Assembly (NCBI RefSeq): GCF_001679785.1
Contig: NZ_CP016286.1
Span: 4,164,501-4,228,500, forward strand
Direction: 5' to 3'
Length of the DNA stretch: 64,000 nucleotides
Source: Rhizobium leguminosarum
GTDB lineage: Bacteria > Pseudomonadota > Alphaproteobacteria > Rhizobiales > Rhizobiaceae
Under the pieces are notes generated by a model, which did no database searches, was not told the DNA's origin, and saw nothing but the letters and a program-made list of their open reading frames with translations. Within the stretch, counting starts at the first letter, position 1. Each line of letters opens with the position of its first letter. The translations under genes were made by a program, and so were the position numbers. Positions 9,470 to 18,746 of the stretch are shown here, piece after piece.

Positions 9470-9614
9470 GTCTTTGTCCTTCAATGCGGGAGCACGCGCC
9501 ATCGCCGATATCAAGGCGCAGCGCACAGTCGACCGCAATCAATGTGACGTATCACGGGCAAGACAACGGGAGGCTTTTCATCCTCGGCTTCCTCGGGGAG
9601 TCCCTAAGAAACCG

Positions 9615-9642
9615 GGCCAAAGCTCATTGACAAGCCTTGGCC
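9615..9642 (-). other. Stem-loop in the rpsO-pnp intergenic leader
   Basis: GGCCAAAGC and GCCTTGGCC form a 9-bp stem with one mismatch about 150 bases upstream of the pnp start. In E. coli the pnp leader carries a stem cleaved by RNase III for PNPase autoregulation; this is a candidate counterpart by position only. The rest of the 350-base gap (9470-9819) has no gene I can support. Confidence 0.4.
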
Positions 9643-9783
9643 GAAAGCATCCGGCAATCCTGCCCCATGACAGGTCAACGGTTGGTTTGGCAGAACCGGC
9701 CCATCCGGGTCTGCCGGTCTTTCCACCGCTAAAAGATAGGGCGCGGCTGGAACATTTCATCAGGAACCGTGTCCCGAAACAGA

Positions 9784-9814
9784 TCCGGCGGGCGCTCGGA
9801 AAGCGCCCGCCGGA
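9784..9814 (-). terminator. Strong hairpin after rpsO
   Basis: TCCGGCGGGCGCT pairs with AGCGCCCGCCGGA around a 5-base loop, 6 bases past the rpsO stop on the minus strand. There is no long T-run, so it may act as a partial terminator or as a 3' stabiliser of rpsO mRNA within an rpsO-pnp transcript. Confidence 0.6.
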
Positions 9815-9819
9815 CAATC

Positions 9820-10089
9820 TTAGCGGCGGATACCCAGGCTGGTGATCAGCTTGGAATAGCGGCCTTCATCCTTCTTCTTGAGATAATCAAGAAGCGAGCG
9901 GCGGCTCGAAACCATCGTCAACAGGCCACGGCGGGAATGGTTATCCTTCTTGTGGTCCTTGAAGTGTTCGGTCAGGTTGTTGATGCGTTCGGTCAGGATC
10001 GCGACCTGGACTTCCGGAGAACCGGTATCGCCTTCAACGGTAGCATATTCCTTGATCAGCGCAGACTTGCGCTCAGCAGTAATCGACAT
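9820..10089 (-). CDS. rpsO: 30S ribosomal protein S15
   Basis: The product is 89 residues, exactly the S15 length. Family features include the [15 protein letters not shown] segment and the HSRRGLL motif that contacts 16S rRNA, followed by a basic C-terminus. ATG 10089 is preceded by AAAGGA at good spacing; the upstream in-frame extension has no family similarity. S15 nucleates assembly of the central domain of the 30S subunit. It lies upstream of pnp and downstream of truB, though an unrelated hydrolase gene separates it from truB here. Confidence 0.97.
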   Translation of the reverse strand: MSITAERKSALIKEYATVEGDTGSPEVQVAILTERINNLTEHFKDHKKDNHSRRGLLTMVSSRRSLLDYLKKKDEGRYSKLITSLGIRR

Positions 10090-10242
10090 CGGGTGATCCT
10101 TTCTAAGAGGAGGAGATAAAGTCGCCAAAAGCCGGGATGTCGTCCAGCTTTGGCCGTGAATGCGAGCAGGCAAACCTGACGCTGGCGCTGCCTATAAACC
10201 AAATAAGCCGCGATGGAAAGAGGGGAGCGCCAGCAGCGGTTT

Positions 10243-11094
10243 TCAGCGGCCCGCCATGGCGTCCCGGATCATCGCATCGTAACCCGTGGGATCCTGCAGC
10301 ATGGCGAAATGGCTGACATTTTTCAGGATGACGAGCTTGGCGCCCGGAATGTCTTTCGCCATCATTTCCGTATGGTCGAGCTTCACCGCCTCGTCATGGT
10401 CGCCGATGGCGAGCGTGACCGGCACCGCGATCTTTCCAAGATCCGCTGCCGTCCAGGCCGGCTGGGTCTTCCACATGTGGGAAATCTGTTTCACGAAGGC
10501 GTCGTACTCGTTCGGCGTCGGCGACAGCTTCCTGTAATAGTCGCCGGCGACGTTGATGTAGTCGTTGAAGGTCTTGTTGCTCATCACGTCAGCCTTGAGG
10601 CCGTCGGTCGTGACGTTTGCCGCGTGGGCAATGACGCGCATCAGCTTCTCCGGATGTTTCATCGCCATGTCGATGCCGATGATTCCGCCATCCGACCATC
10701 CCACAAGTGTCACCTTGTCGATCTTCAGATAGTCGAGAAGCGCGACGTAGTCAGATGTCATCAGATCATAACCGAAGGGCTGCTGGCTGCGCGTCGAGCG
10801 CCCATGTCCGCGGCTGTCGGCAACGATGACCCGATGATCCTTGGCAAAATCGGCGACCTGGTGACCCCAGACCTCGGCATTTCCAAGGCCGCCATGAATG
10901 AACAGGATCGGGTCGCCTTCGCCGTATTCGGCGTAATACATCTTGATGTCGTTCACCTCGGCCATGCCGCTCGTCTTTGCCACCGGCATCGAAGGAAAGG
11001 CCGGAAGCTCGGCCCAGCGCTCGGCGGATCGAGCGCCGGCGACGGCGAGAAACATCGAAAAGAACGTCAGGATTCCGATAGCAGTTCCGCGCAT
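10243..11094 (-). CDS. Exported alpha/beta hydrolase
   Basis: ATG 11094 is preceded by GAGGGAA, giving 283 residues. The N-terminus is a signal peptide (MRGTAIGILTFF, then AVAGARSAE), so the enzyme is probably periplasmic. The fold is clear: oxyanion segment FIHGGLGN near residue 65, nucleophile elbow GWSDGG near 135, acid in IGDHDEAV near 230 and His in NVSHFAML near 260, a complete Ser-Asp-His triad. The substrate cannot be read from the sequence; the family includes esterases, C-C hydrolases and dehalogenase-like members. It sits between truB and rpsO on the same strand with over 90-base gaps, so it may be an insertion into the usual truB-rpsO order. Confidence 0.8.
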   Translation of the reverse strand: MRGTAIGILTFFSMFLAVAGARSAERWAELPAFPSMPVAKTSGMAEVNDIKMYYAEYGEGDPILFIHGGLGNAEVWGHQVADFAKDHRVIVADSRGHGRSTRSQQPFGYDLMTSDYVALLDYLKIDKVTLVGWSDGGIIGIDMAMKHPEKLMRVIAHAANVTTDGLKADVMSNKTFNDYINVAGDYYRKLSPTPNEYDAFVKQISHMWKTQPAWTAADLGKIAVPVTLAIGDHDEAVKLDHTEMMAKDIPGAKLVILKNVSHFAMLQDPTGYDAMIRDAMAGR

Positions 11095-11189
11095 GATCTT
11101 TCCCTCTGTCAGGCCCCCATGGCCGACAGGCAAGATATCGCATCGCTACCGCCTGACAATCGCTGTCGTTGTTAGAAAGCCGGATAGGC

Positions 11190-12122
11190 TCAGGCGAAAA
11201 CCCGCTTCGGGCGAAACTCACCCTGGCCGATCTCGCCGATCGCGATCAGCTTGCCGCGGGCCGTCGCATAGGCTTCGCTTTCGGCAACCGGCGCATCGCG
11301 GCCACGCACCAGGATCGGGTTGCCCATCTTCAGCCGGTGCGCCTGGTCGTCGTTGATGATGAGATGGGGCAGCGAGGATAGCGCTTCGCAGGTGTCGATC
11401 AGCAGCGCGTCGAGGGCGGCCAGGCGCTCGTCCATATCCTCGATCGCTTCCAGTGCCACGAGATCCGCGAGCGGCACCATGGCCTCTTCCGCGAAAGGGG
11501 CGACAAAGGTGCGCCGCAGCCCGGACACATGGCCGTAGCAGCTGAGTTCGCGGCCGAAATCACGCGCCAGCGCCCTGACATAGGTGCCCTTGCCGCATTC
11601 CACTTCGAAATGCGCGCTATCGGCGTCCGGGCAGGCGAGCAAAGTCAGCCGGAAGATATCGACCTCACGCGAGGGGATTTCGACGGTTTCGCCTTCGCGC
11701 GCCAGATCATAGGCGCGTTCACCTGCGATCTTGATAGCGGAAAACTGCGGCGGCACCTGGCTGATGGTACCGATATATCCAGGCAGGATATCGCGGATCT
11801 GCTGTTCGCTCGGGCGTTTGTCCGAACTCTTGGTCACCGCGCCCTCGAGATCGTCGGTCGCACGCTCCTCGCCCCAGCTCACCGTGAATTCATAGATCTT
11901 GCGGCCGTCCATCACGTAGGGGACGGTCTTCGTCGCGTCGCCGAGCGCGATCGGCAGCATGCCGGAGGCGAGCGGATCGAGCGTGCCGGCATGGCCGGCC
12001 TTCTCAGCCTTGTAGAGCCACTTGATCTTGGAAACGGCTTCCGTCGAGCCGAAATCCACCGGCTTGTCGAGGATCAGCCAGCCGGAAATCGGCCGGCCTT
12101 TGGGTTTGCGTGGTTTGGACAT
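11190..12122 (-). CDS. truB: tRNA pseudouridine(55) synthase TruB
   Basis: The product is 310 residues from ATG 12122; an alternative ATG at 12149 would overlap rbfA by 14 bases. The catalytic aspartate is Asp49 in [11 protein letters not shown], and the family motif [12 protein letters not shown] lies near residue 185. TruB isomerises U55 in the T-loop of essentially all elongator tRNAs and also acts as a tRNA chaperone. The C-terminal part resembles a short PUA-like domain. It is directly downstream of rbfA in the nusA-infB operon, linking tRNA modification with translation initiation and ribosome maturation genes. Confidence 0.94.
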   Translation of the reverse strand: MSKPRKPKGRPISGWLILDKPVDFGSTEAVSKIKWLYKAEKAGHAGTLDPLASGMLPIALGDATKTVPYVMDGRKIYEFTVSWGEERATDDLEGAVTKSSDKRPSEQQIRDILPGYIGTISQVPPQFSAIKIAGERAYDLAREGETVEIPSREVDIFRLTLLACPDADSAHFEVECGKGTYVRALARDFGRELSCYGHVSGLRRTFVAPFAEEAMVPLADLVALEAIEDMDERLAALDALLIDTCEALSSLPHLIINDDQAHRLKMGNPILVRGRDAPVAESEAYATARGKLIAIGEIGQGEFRPKRVFA

Positions 12123-12135
12123 GCGTCTCTTCTGT

Positions 12136-12540
12136 TTATCGTTCGTCATTATCGCCGTCGAGGTCGCGGCTCACCTCGGGCGAACGCAGCAGCTCGTCGA
12201 TCTTCTTGTAGTTGTCGAAGCTGGTATCGTCGCGGAAGCGCACCTCCGGCATGTATTTCATCTGCCGAAGCTGCGGCCCGAGCCGGCCGCGGATGAACCT
12301 TGCATGACGATTCAACGCCTCGATGACGATACTGTGGTCGGAAACGCCGAGCGGCGTCACATAGGCGGTGGCGATCTTGAGGTCCGGCGACATGCGCACT
12401 TCCGAGATCGAGATCACGGTCGCCTCGATGATTTCGTCACGCACTTCGCCGCGTTGCAGCACCTGGGTGAGAGCGGCGCGAACCTGTTCGCCAATGCGCA
12501 GCATGCGCTGCGAAGGCGCGGAAGAAGTTACTCTGGTCAT
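12136..12540 (-). CDS. rbfA: Ribosome-binding factor A
   Basis: The product is 134 residues, a single KH-like domain with [15 protein letters not shown] at the N-terminus and the characteristic [19 protein letters not shown] strand region near residues 43-61. RbfA binds the 30S subunit near helix 1 of 16S rRNA and is needed for 17S maturation and cold adaptation. The C-terminus extends into an acidic disordered tail (about residues 118-134). It lies 150 bases after infB and its stop lies 13 bases before the chosen truB start, so rbfA-truB are probably co-transcribed. Confidence 0.94.
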   Translation of the reverse strand: MTRVTSSAPSQRMLRIGEQVRAALTQVLQRGEVRDEIIEATVISISEVRMSPDLKIATAYVTPLGVSDHSIVIEALNRHARFIRGRLGPQLRQMKYMPEVRFRDDTSFDNYKKIDELLRSPEVSRDLDGDNDER

Positions 12541-12553
12541 TGTTATCTCTATT

Positions 12554-12629
12554 TGCCGATGCGGCTGGGAATCGAACCCGTCAAAGGAGAGCGTCCATGA
12601 CTCTTTTGGTCCAAAAGGTCAAGTCGGCA
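12554..12629 (-). other. tRNA-like 76-nt segment, probably degenerate or fortuitous
   Basis: Read on the minus strand, TGCCGA and TCGGCA close a 76-nt segment. It contains a canonical-looking T-loop GGGTTCGATTCCC and a possible anticodon arm AGAGT/GCTCT with a 7-base loop. There is no acceptable D-arm, the T-stem has only three pairs and the base before the presumed anticodon is not T. It therefore looks like a tRNA remnant or a mimic in the rbfA leader rather than a functional tRNA. Confidence 0.2.
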
Positions 12630-12634
12630 GATGC

Positions 12635-12670
12635 CCGAAAGCCATCCGCCGGCTGGCGGATGGCTTTCGG
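12635..12670 (-). other. Perfect hairpin between infB and rbfA
   Basis: CCGAAAGCCATCCGCC pairs perfectly with GGCGGATGGCTTTCGG around a 4-base loop, 20 bases after the infB stop. There is no T-run on the minus strand, so it is more likely a processing or mRNA-stability element, or a weak terminator, than a full stop to rbfA-truB transcription. Confidence 0.6.
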
Positions 12671-12690
12671 AAAAGTTCAGGCGCAGCAGC

Positions 12691-15444
12691 TTAGAGCGTG
12701 CGCGTGATATGCTCGACGCGGAAGCACTCGATGACGTCGCCGGCGCGCATGTCCTCGTAGTTTTCGAAGGCCATGCCGCATTCCTGACCCATCGGCACTT
12801 CGGACACTTCGTCTTTGAAGCGCTTGAGCGTCTTGAGCTTGCCTTCGTGAACGACGACGTCGTTGCGGATGAGGCGGACGCCCGCACCACGTTCGACCTT
12901 GCCTTCGACAACACGGCAGCCTGCGACCTTGCCGACCTTGGTGATGTTGAACACCTCGAGGATCTCGGCATTGCCGATGAAGGTTTCGCGCCGCTCCGGA
13001 GACAAGAGGCCCGACATCGCTGCCTTCACATCATCCACAAGGTCGTAGATGATGTTGTAGTAGCGGATTTCGATGCCTTCGCGCTCGGCGAACTGGCGTG
13101 CCTGCGTATTTGCACGAACGTTGAAGCCGATGATGGCCGCGCTCGAGGCTTCGGCGAGCGAGATATCCGACTCGGTGATGCCGCCGGCGCCCGAATGGAC
13201 GATGCGGGCGCGGACTTCGTCGGTGCCGAGCTTCTCCAGCGCGCCGGCAATCGCTTCGATCGAGCCCTGCACGTCACCCTTGATGACCAGCGGGAACTCC
13301 TTGATGCCGACGCTCTGGCGCTGCATCATCATCTGTTCCAGCGAACCGCGCTGTCCCGACTGGCGGGCAGCCGCCTTGTCGCGGGCCAGACGCTGACGAT
13401 ATTCCGAGATTTCGCGGGCGCGGCTTTCGCTTTCGACGACGGCGAACTTGTCGCCGGCCTGCGGCGTGCCGGAAAGACCGAGAACCTCGACCGGCGTTGC
13501 CGGACCGGCTTCTTTCACATGGTCGCCCTTGTCGGTGACGAGAGCGCGCACGCGGCCCCAGACGTCGCCGGCGACGATGATCTGACCCGGACGTAGCGTA
13601 CCCTTCTGGACGAGCACGGTCGCGACCGAACCACGGCCACGATCGAGCTGGGCTTCGATGACTGTGCCTTCCGCGGTCCGGTTCGCATTGGCCTTGAGAT
13701 CGAGAATTTCCGCCTGCAGCAGGATCGCCTCGAGCAGCTTGTCGAGGTTCTTGCCGGTCTTGGCCGAAACCTCGACGTCAAGCACTTCACCGCCCATGGA
13801 TTCCACGAAGACTTCGTGCTGCAGCAGCTGGTTGCGGACCTTCTGCGGATCAGCCTCGTGCTTGTCGACCTTGTTGATCGCCACGATGATCGGAACACCG
13901 GCCGCCTTGGCGTGGTTGATCGATTCGATCGTCTGCGGCATCACGCTGTCGTCGGCTGCAACGACCAGGATCGCGATGTCGGTCGCCTGCGCACCGCGGG
14001 CACGCATTGCCGTGAAAGCGGCGTGGCCGGGCGTATCGATGAAGGTGATCTTCTGACCGTTCTGCTCCACCTGATAGGCGCCGATATGCTGGGTGATGCC
14101 ACCGGCTTCGCCGGAGACCACGTTGGCATGACGGATGGCGTCGAGCAGCGAGGTCTTGCCGTGGTCGACATGGCCCATGATGGTAACGACGGGCGGGCGC
14201 GAAACCAGTTCGCCATCGTCGTCGGACACGTTGAAGATGCCGAGTTCGACGTCGGATTCCGACACGCGCCTGACCGTATGGCCGAATTCGCCGGCGATGA
14301 TTTCGGCAAGGTCGGCGTCGATGACGTCGCCCGGCTTCATCATCTGGCCTTCCTTCATCAGGTACTTGATGACGTCGACGGCGCGTTCGGACATGCGCTG
14401 CGACAGTTCCTGAATGGTGATGGTCTCGGGCAGAACCACCTCGCGGGAGATCTTTTCGCGGGTTTCCTGCATCTGACCGCGGCGGAACTTCTCCTGCCGG
14501 CGACGCATCGCCGAGAGCGAACGGCCGCGGGCATTATCCTCGCCGTCGACGTTGGCGGTGGTGATCGTCAACTTGCCGCGGCGGCGCTCTTCATCCGTCT
14601 TCGGACGAGTCGTGACCGGCTTTGCGGGTTCCGGGCGAACGACGCGGCCACGGACCGGACCGCCGCGCGCTGCACCACGATCGTCTTCTTCCTTTTCGTC
14701 GCGGCGGCCGCGAACGGCCCCGGGGACGGCAGCGCCGGGTGCCGGACGGGCAGCAGGTGCTCCAGCCGCGTCGGGCCGGCGTGCGGCCGGTGCCGACGAT
14801 GCGGGCTGCGGCGGCCGTGGCGCGTCGGAGCGTGCTTCGGCCGGAGCCGGTTCTGCGGCTGCCGGTTCAGCAACAGCGGGTGCCTCAGCCTGCCGGGTAG
14901 CCTCCTCAGCGGCCCGGCGGGCAGCTTCTTCCGCTTCAGCTGCCTTGCGGATCACCTCTTCGGCGGCACGGAGCTTTTCTTCCTCGGCGCGGCGGATAGC
15001 ATCCTGGGCGTCACGCGCCTGGGAGTCGGCAAGCGCGCGGCGGCGGGCGTCCATCTCTTCCGGCGACAGATGGTTCAGCACCACCGGGCGCGGACGATCG
15101 TTCTGGCGCGGCGCCTGGTGAGACTGCTGCGACGGACGCTGGTTCGTCTGGTTGTTGTTGCCCTGCTGAACCCGCGGTGCCGGCGTCGGCTGCTGCGGAC
15201 GCGCCTGCACGGGTGCGGGCGCCGGTTCGGCTGCGCGCACGGGGGCCGGCGGAGCGACGGGTGTGATCGGCTTTTCGTCTTCCGGGCGCATCGGGCGCCG
15301 CTTACGGGTCTCGACGACGACCGCCTTGGTGCGACCTCGACCCATATCCTGGCGAACGGTGCCCTGGCTCATCCCAGATGGTTTCAGGGTGAGTGTCTTT
15401 TTGCCCGCTACGCTGATTGTCTTGTCGTCGTTACTATCGGTCAT
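12691..15444 (-). CDS. infB: Translation initiation factor IF-2
   Basis: The product is 917 residues. The first ~330 form the long, Pro/Ala/Glu/Arg-rich low-complexity N-terminus typical of alphaproteobacterial IF-2, including a helical run of [13 protein letters not shown] character. The G domain is intact: G1 [15 protein letters not shown] near residue 420, G3 DTPGHAAF near 468 and G4 NKVDK near 522, followed by domains II, III and the C-terminal fMet-tRNA-binding domain. IF-2 places initiator tRNA on the 30S subunit and drives subunit joining. It follows ylxR in the nusA operon; a 101-base gap separates them. Confidence 0.97.
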   Translation of the reverse strand: MTDSNDDKTISVAGKKTLTLKPSGMSQGTVRQDMGRGRTKAVVVETRKRRPMRPEDEKPITPVAPPAPVRAAEPAPAPVQARPQQPTPAPRVQQGNNNQTNQRPSQQSHQAPRQNDRPRPVVLNHLSPEEMDARRRALADSQARDAQDAIRRAEEEKLRAAEEVIRKAAEAEEAARRAAEEATRQAEAPAVAEPAAAEPAPAEARSDAPRPPQPASSAPAARRPDAAGAPAARPAPGAAVPGAVRGRRDEKEEDDRGAARGGPVRGRVVRPEPAKPVTTRPKTDEERRRGKLTITTANVDGEDNARGRSLSAMRRRQEKFRRGQMQETREKISREVVLPETITIQELSQRMSERAVDVIKYLMKEGQMMKPGDVIDADLAEIIAGEFGHTVRRVSESDVELGIFNVSDDDGELVSRPPVVTIMGHVDHGKTSLLDAIRHANVVSGEAGGITQHIGAYQVEQNGQKITFIDTPGHAAFTAMRARGAQATDIAILVVAADDSVMPQTIESINHAKAAGVPIIVAINKVDKHEADPQKVRNQLLQHEVFVESMGGEVLDVEVSAKTGKNLDKLLEAILLQAEILDLKANANRTAEGTVIEAQLDRGRGSVATVLVQKGTLRPGQIIVAGDVWGRVRALVTDKGDHVKEAGPATPVEVLGLSGTPQAGDKFAVVESESRAREISEYRQRLARDKAAARQSGQRGSLEQMMMQRQSVGIKEFPLVIKGDVQGSIEAIAGALEKLGTDEVRARIVHSGAGGITESDISLAEASSAAIIGFNVRANTQARQFAEREGIEIRYYNIIYDLVDDVKAAMSGLLSPERRETFIGNAEILEVFNITKVGKVAGCRVVEGKVERGAGVRLIRNDVVVHEGKLKTLKRFKDEVSEVPMGQECGMAFENYEDMRAGDVIECFRVEHITRTL

Positions 15445-15545
15445 TCGTTCCCGTTCCTTCGGACAGGGAGCGATGACTAGATCAGACCCTGTCGTTCAAT
15501 ACTGTCGATCAATGAGGATGGGACCGGCCGATGCCGGTGACCGCC

Positions 15546-16238
15546 TCATTGTTTTTGCCGGCCAGCGCCGCCCGCTGCCCGGGACTGACCGCCAATACGG
15601 TACTGTTCGAGCATCTTTGCGCGCTTCACTACACCTTCACCCGCCTGCCCTGCAAGCACTGCGGCATGGATAAAAGCATTCTGGCCCATCAGGCCTTCCA
15701 TTTCGCTCTCCGAGAAGAGACGGAAGGAAGGTATCTCCTCCTCGGTCTCCATTCCGAGGTGCCAGGCCTTGCGGGCCTGGTCGATTTTCCGGACGCCGTC
15801 GTCCGCTGCACCAGTCGCGTGGAACACCGCAATGGCTGCTCCACTTCTGACCGCGGCATCCACTTTCGAGGAGCCGCTGACGAACTGGCCGGCTTTCCGC
15901 GCCATGTTCATCATCTGCATCAATTGCGCCGCGAGCAGCCGATCGACACTCGCGCCGAGATCGTCCGCCGCCTTTACATCCGTCTTCAGCGCGCGGGCGA
16001 AGAGCTTCTTCGCCACCGCCCTGTCGACCAGCGACCGGTCGATCTTCACCCAGCATCCGCGTCCCGGAAGCTCGCGCTTCAAGTCGGCGACAACTGTTCC
16101 ATCGGGAGCGGCGACGAAGCGGATCAGCTCTTCCGGCGATCCGCTTTCGCGCGTCACGATGCACATGCGTCCGTTCACGTCATAACCTGCAAGATCGTCG
16201 TCCTCGAGAGGAGCGTCCGGTTCATGCTCGGTCATCAT
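15546..16238 (-). CDS. YlxR-type RNA-binding protein (DUF448) with an L7Ae-like C-terminal domain
   Basis: The product is 230 residues. The N-terminal DUF448 domain has RMCIVTRESG near residue 24 and PGRGCWVKID near 58, the basic surface known from YlxR structures. The C-terminal half (about 95-200) resembles the L7Ae/YlxQ fold, with RKAGQFVSG and AAIAVFHATGA, so this is a YlxR-YlxQ fusion common in alphaproteobacteria. Its ATG overlaps the nusA stop as ATGA, implying translational coupling. YlxR homologues have been linked to RNase P and to rRNA or transcription control; the role here is inferred from position between nusA and infB. Confidence 0.88.
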   Translation of the reverse strand: MMTEHEPDAPLEDDDLAGYDVNGRMCIVTRESGSPEELIRFVAAPDGTVVADLKRELPGRGCWVKIDRSLVDRAVAKKLFARALKTDVKAADDLGASVDRLLAAQLMQMMNMARKAGQFVSGSSKVDAAVRSGAAIAVFHATGAADDGVRKIDQARKAWHLGMETEEEIPSFRLFSESEMEGLMGQNAFIHAAVLAGQAGEGVVKRAKMLEQYRIGGQSRAAGGAGRQKQ

Positions 16239-17836
16239 GCTTCTTGTTCGGCTTCGGTGACCTCTTCTTCGGTCCCCTTATCCAGGTCCTCTTGCGTGAT
16301 CCAGCCAGCCGAAAGGCGGGCCTGGACGATCATCTGTTCTGCTTCGACGCGCGAGACATCGAACTTCGAGAACAGACCCTCGAACTTCTTCGTTTCGCCG
16401 TTCTTGCGTTCCGACCAGCCGACGAGATCGTCGGCAGCGCAGCCGGCAAAGTCCTCGATCGACTTGATGCCGTCTTCGCCGAGCGCCACCATCATCTGGG
16501 CGGTCATGCCGTTGATTTCACGCAGTTCATCCTGGACACCGAGCGCCTTGCGCTTCTCGTCCATCTCGGCTTCGAGACGCTCGAGGAATTCGCGGGCGCG
16601 CTGCTGGATTTCCTGCGCCGTCTCCTCGTCGAAACCGTCGATCGAAGAGATTTCGTCGAGATCGACATAAGCCAGTTCTTCAACCGCGGCAAAACCTTCC
16701 GAAGCCAGAACCTGGCCGACCATCTCGTCGACATCGAGCGAATCCATGAACAGGTTGGTGCGCTCGTTGAATTCCTTCTGGCGGCGTTCCGATTCCTCGG
16801 CCTCCGTCATGATGTCGATATCCCAGCCGGTCAGCTGCGAAGCGAGGCGGACGTTCTGGCCGCGGCGGCCGATCGCAAGCGACAGCTGCTCATCGGGAAC
16901 GACGACTTCGATACGCTCGGCATCCTCGTCGAGAACGACCTTGGCGACCTCAGCCGGCTGCAGGGCGTTGACGACGAAGGTCGCCGGATCTTGGCTCCAC
17001 GGAATGATGTCGATCTTTTCGCCCTGGAGCTCGCCGACGACGGCCTGAACGCGTGAGCCGCGCATACCGACGCAGGCGCCGACCGGATCGATCGAACTGT
17101 CGTTCGAGATCACCGCGATCTTGGCGCGCGAACCCGGGTCGCGGGCGACCGACTTCACCTGGATGATGCCGTCGTAGATCTCCGGCACTTCCATGGTGAA
17201 AAGCTTCACCATGAATTGCGGATGCGTGCGCGACAGGAAGATCTGCGGGCCGCGCTGCTCGCGACGGACATCATAGACATAAGCACGGACGCGATCGCCA
17301 TAACGGACGTTTTCGCGCGGGATCATTTCGTCGCGGCGGATGATGCCTTCGCCACGGCCGAGATCGACGATGACGTTACCGTATTCGACGCGCTTGACGG
17401 TACCGTTGACGATTTCGCCGACGCGATCCTTGAATTCGTCGAACTGGCGGTCACGCTCGGCTTCACGCACCTTCTGCACGATTACCTGCTTGGCCGACTG
17501 TGCGGCAATGCGGCCAAAATCCATCGGCGGCAGCGGATCGGCGATGAAATCGCCGAGTGCGGCGTCCGGGTTGCGGTCGCGGGCCAGCTCCAGCGGGATC
17601 TGCGTCGAATAATCCTCGGCCTTCTCGACGACTTCGAGCAGGCGCTGCAGACGGATTTCGCCGGTCTTCGGGTTGATGTCGGCCCGGATGTTGGACTCGG
17701 TGCCGTAACGGGAGCGTGCCGCCTTCTGGATGGCATCGGCCATTGCGGCCAGCACGATCTCGCGGTCGATGACTTTTTCGCGCGCCACTGCATCTGCGAT
17801 CTGCAGAAGTTCGAGCCGGTTCGCACTGACTGCCAT
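16235..17836 (-). CDS. nusA: Transcription termination/antitermination factor NusA
   Basis: The product is 533 residues. The order is the N-terminal RNA polymerase-binding domain (1-125), S1 (about 135-200, [22 protein letters not shown]), KH1 and KH2 (about 230-345, with [14 protein letters not shown] and [12 protein letters not shown]), and C-terminal HhH-like acidic repeats (about 365-510) as in proteobacteria with alpha-CTD contact. NusA modulates pausing, intrinsic termination and rRNA antitermination. It is the second gene of rimP-nusA-ylxR-infB. A small CTCCAGGG hairpin lies just upstream (17859-17881). Confidence 0.96.
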   Translation of the reverse strand: MAVSANRLELLQIADAVAREKVIDREIVLAAMADAIQKAARSRYGTESNIRADINPKTGEIRLQRLLEVVEKAEDYSTQIPLELARDRNPDAALGDFIADPLPPMDFGRIAAQSAKQVIVQKVREAERDRQFDEFKDRVGEIVNGTVKRVEYGNVIVDLGRGEGIIRRDEMIPRENVRYGDRVRAYVYDVRREQRGPQIFLSRTHPQFMVKLFTMEVPEIYDGIIQVKSVARDPGSRAKIAVISNDSSIDPVGACVGMRGSRVQAVVGELQGEKIDIIPWSQDPATFVVNALQPAEVAKVVLDEDAERIEVVVPDEQLSLAIGRRGQNVRLASQLTGWDIDIMTEAEESERRQKEFNERTNLFMDSLDVDEMVGQVLASEGFAAVEELAYVDLDEISSIDGFDEETAQEIQQRAREFLERLEAEMDEKRKALGVQDELREINGMTAQMMVALGEDGIKSIEDFAGCAADDLVGWSERKNGETKKFEGLFSKFDVSRVEAEQMIVQARLSAGWITQEDLDKGTEEEVTEAEQEA

Positions 17837-17895
17837 TGTCTTGTTTCTCCGTCTTTACTCCAGGGTTCCCGTCCCTGGAGCGGTCTGTTGATCGG

Positions 17896-18501
17896 TTATT
17901 CTTCGTCGTCCGCTTCGTTCTGGTTGGCGGCCTGGGCTTTCGCCAGCTTGTCGGCGCGCAACGCGTCGCGGATCAGGTCGTCGGTCAGAATGAGCTTCGC
18001 ATCGCTAAGCGCCGTGAAGGGAATGGTGACCTTCTGCTCTTCCCCATAGGCGATCTGGTCACGCTCGAGCGTGAAACCATCTGTGCCTGCTTCGACGATC
18101 TTGCCGCGGAAGCGCTTGCGATTGTCGATCAAGATCGACGTCTCGCATTTCACAAGGTGGCCCTGCCAGCGGACGAAATCGGATTTCCGCACCATCGGAC
18201 GGTCGATGCCGGGCGAAGACACTTCCAGATGATACTCTTTATCGACCGGATCTTCCACATCGAGGACGGGAGAAATCGCCATCGAGACTTCTTCGCAATC
18301 CTGAACCGTCATCGTGCCGTCGTTGCGTTCGGCCATGACCTGCATCGTCGCACCGTTCTGGTTCATCATGCGGACGCGGATAAGGCGGAAGCCCAGGTCG
18401 ACGAGAACGGGTTCGATGATATCGGCAAGACGCTGGTCGAGCCCGGTTTCGGTAATCAGCCGTGGCTCACGTTCATTGTCTGCGTTTGTCAGATCCGACA
18501 A
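17896..18501 (-). CDS. rimP: Ribosome maturation factor RimP
   Basis: TTG 18501 is chosen because a strong GAGGAG lies 8 bases upstream. A longer in-frame ATG at 18525 would place this SD inside the gene. The product is 201 residues: N-terminal alpha/beta domain with [17 protein letters not shown] near residue 42 and [13 protein letters not shown] near 90, then an Sm-like C-terminal domain and an acidic tail. RimP assists 30S assembly around S12/S19. It is the first gene of the nusA-infB operon; promoter and leader hairpin lie upstream. Confidence 0.93.
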   Translation of the reverse strand: MSDLTNADNEREPRLITETGLDQRLADIIEPVLVDLGFRLIRVRMMNQNGATMQVMAERNDGTMTVQDCEEVSMAISPVLDVEDPVDKEYHLEVSSPGIDRPMVRKSDFVRWQGHLVKCETSILIDNRKRFRGKIVEAGTDGFTLERDQIAYGEEQKVTIPFTALSDAKLILTDDLIRDALRADKLAKAQAANQNEADDEE

Positions 18502-18546
18502 GCGGTGCGCTCCTCGCAATTTCATGCTTTTTCGGCAATCGCGCTA

Positions 18547-18579
18547 ATAAAAAAGAGCGGGTCCTTGCGGCCCACTCTT
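18547..18579 (-). terminator. Terminator-like hairpin in the rimP-nusA-infB leader
   Basis: On the minus strand AGAGTGGG and CCCGCTCT form an 8-bp stem (one G:T) with a 9-base loop, followed by TTTTTTA. It lies between the predicted promoter (18607-18635) and the TTG start of rimP (18501), so it can act as an attenuator of the operon. NusA itself affects such terminators. Confidence 0.65.
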
Positions 18580-18606
18580 CATCAAGCGATCAAGAATTTG
18601 AGAGGC

Positions 18607-18635
18607 ATATAGTCGGGTTTTTCCGAAATTGCAAG
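18607..18635 (-). promoter_or_regulatory. Rhizobial housekeeping promoter for rimP-nusA-infB
   Basis: On the minus strand CTTGCA (18630-18635) and CTATAT (18607-18612) are separated by exactly 17 bases, very close to the rhizobial CTTGAC-N17-CTATAT consensus. Transcription would start near 18600 and give a leader of about 100 bases. Confidence 0.7.
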
Positions 18636-18746
18636 GTCCGCGACCGATTCGGCCAATTCGCTTGCCGCGCGTGATGAGGCCTATGGCCAGCGCCGGTCTT
18701 GCGCATATATTGCCGTTGGCGCGCAATAACAAAAGCGGGAGAAATC

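Noticed and set aside
13816..15480. 554-codon plus-strand frame opposite infB
   Set aside because: IF-2 on the minus strand has all GTPase motifs; the antisense frame reflects infB codon bias.
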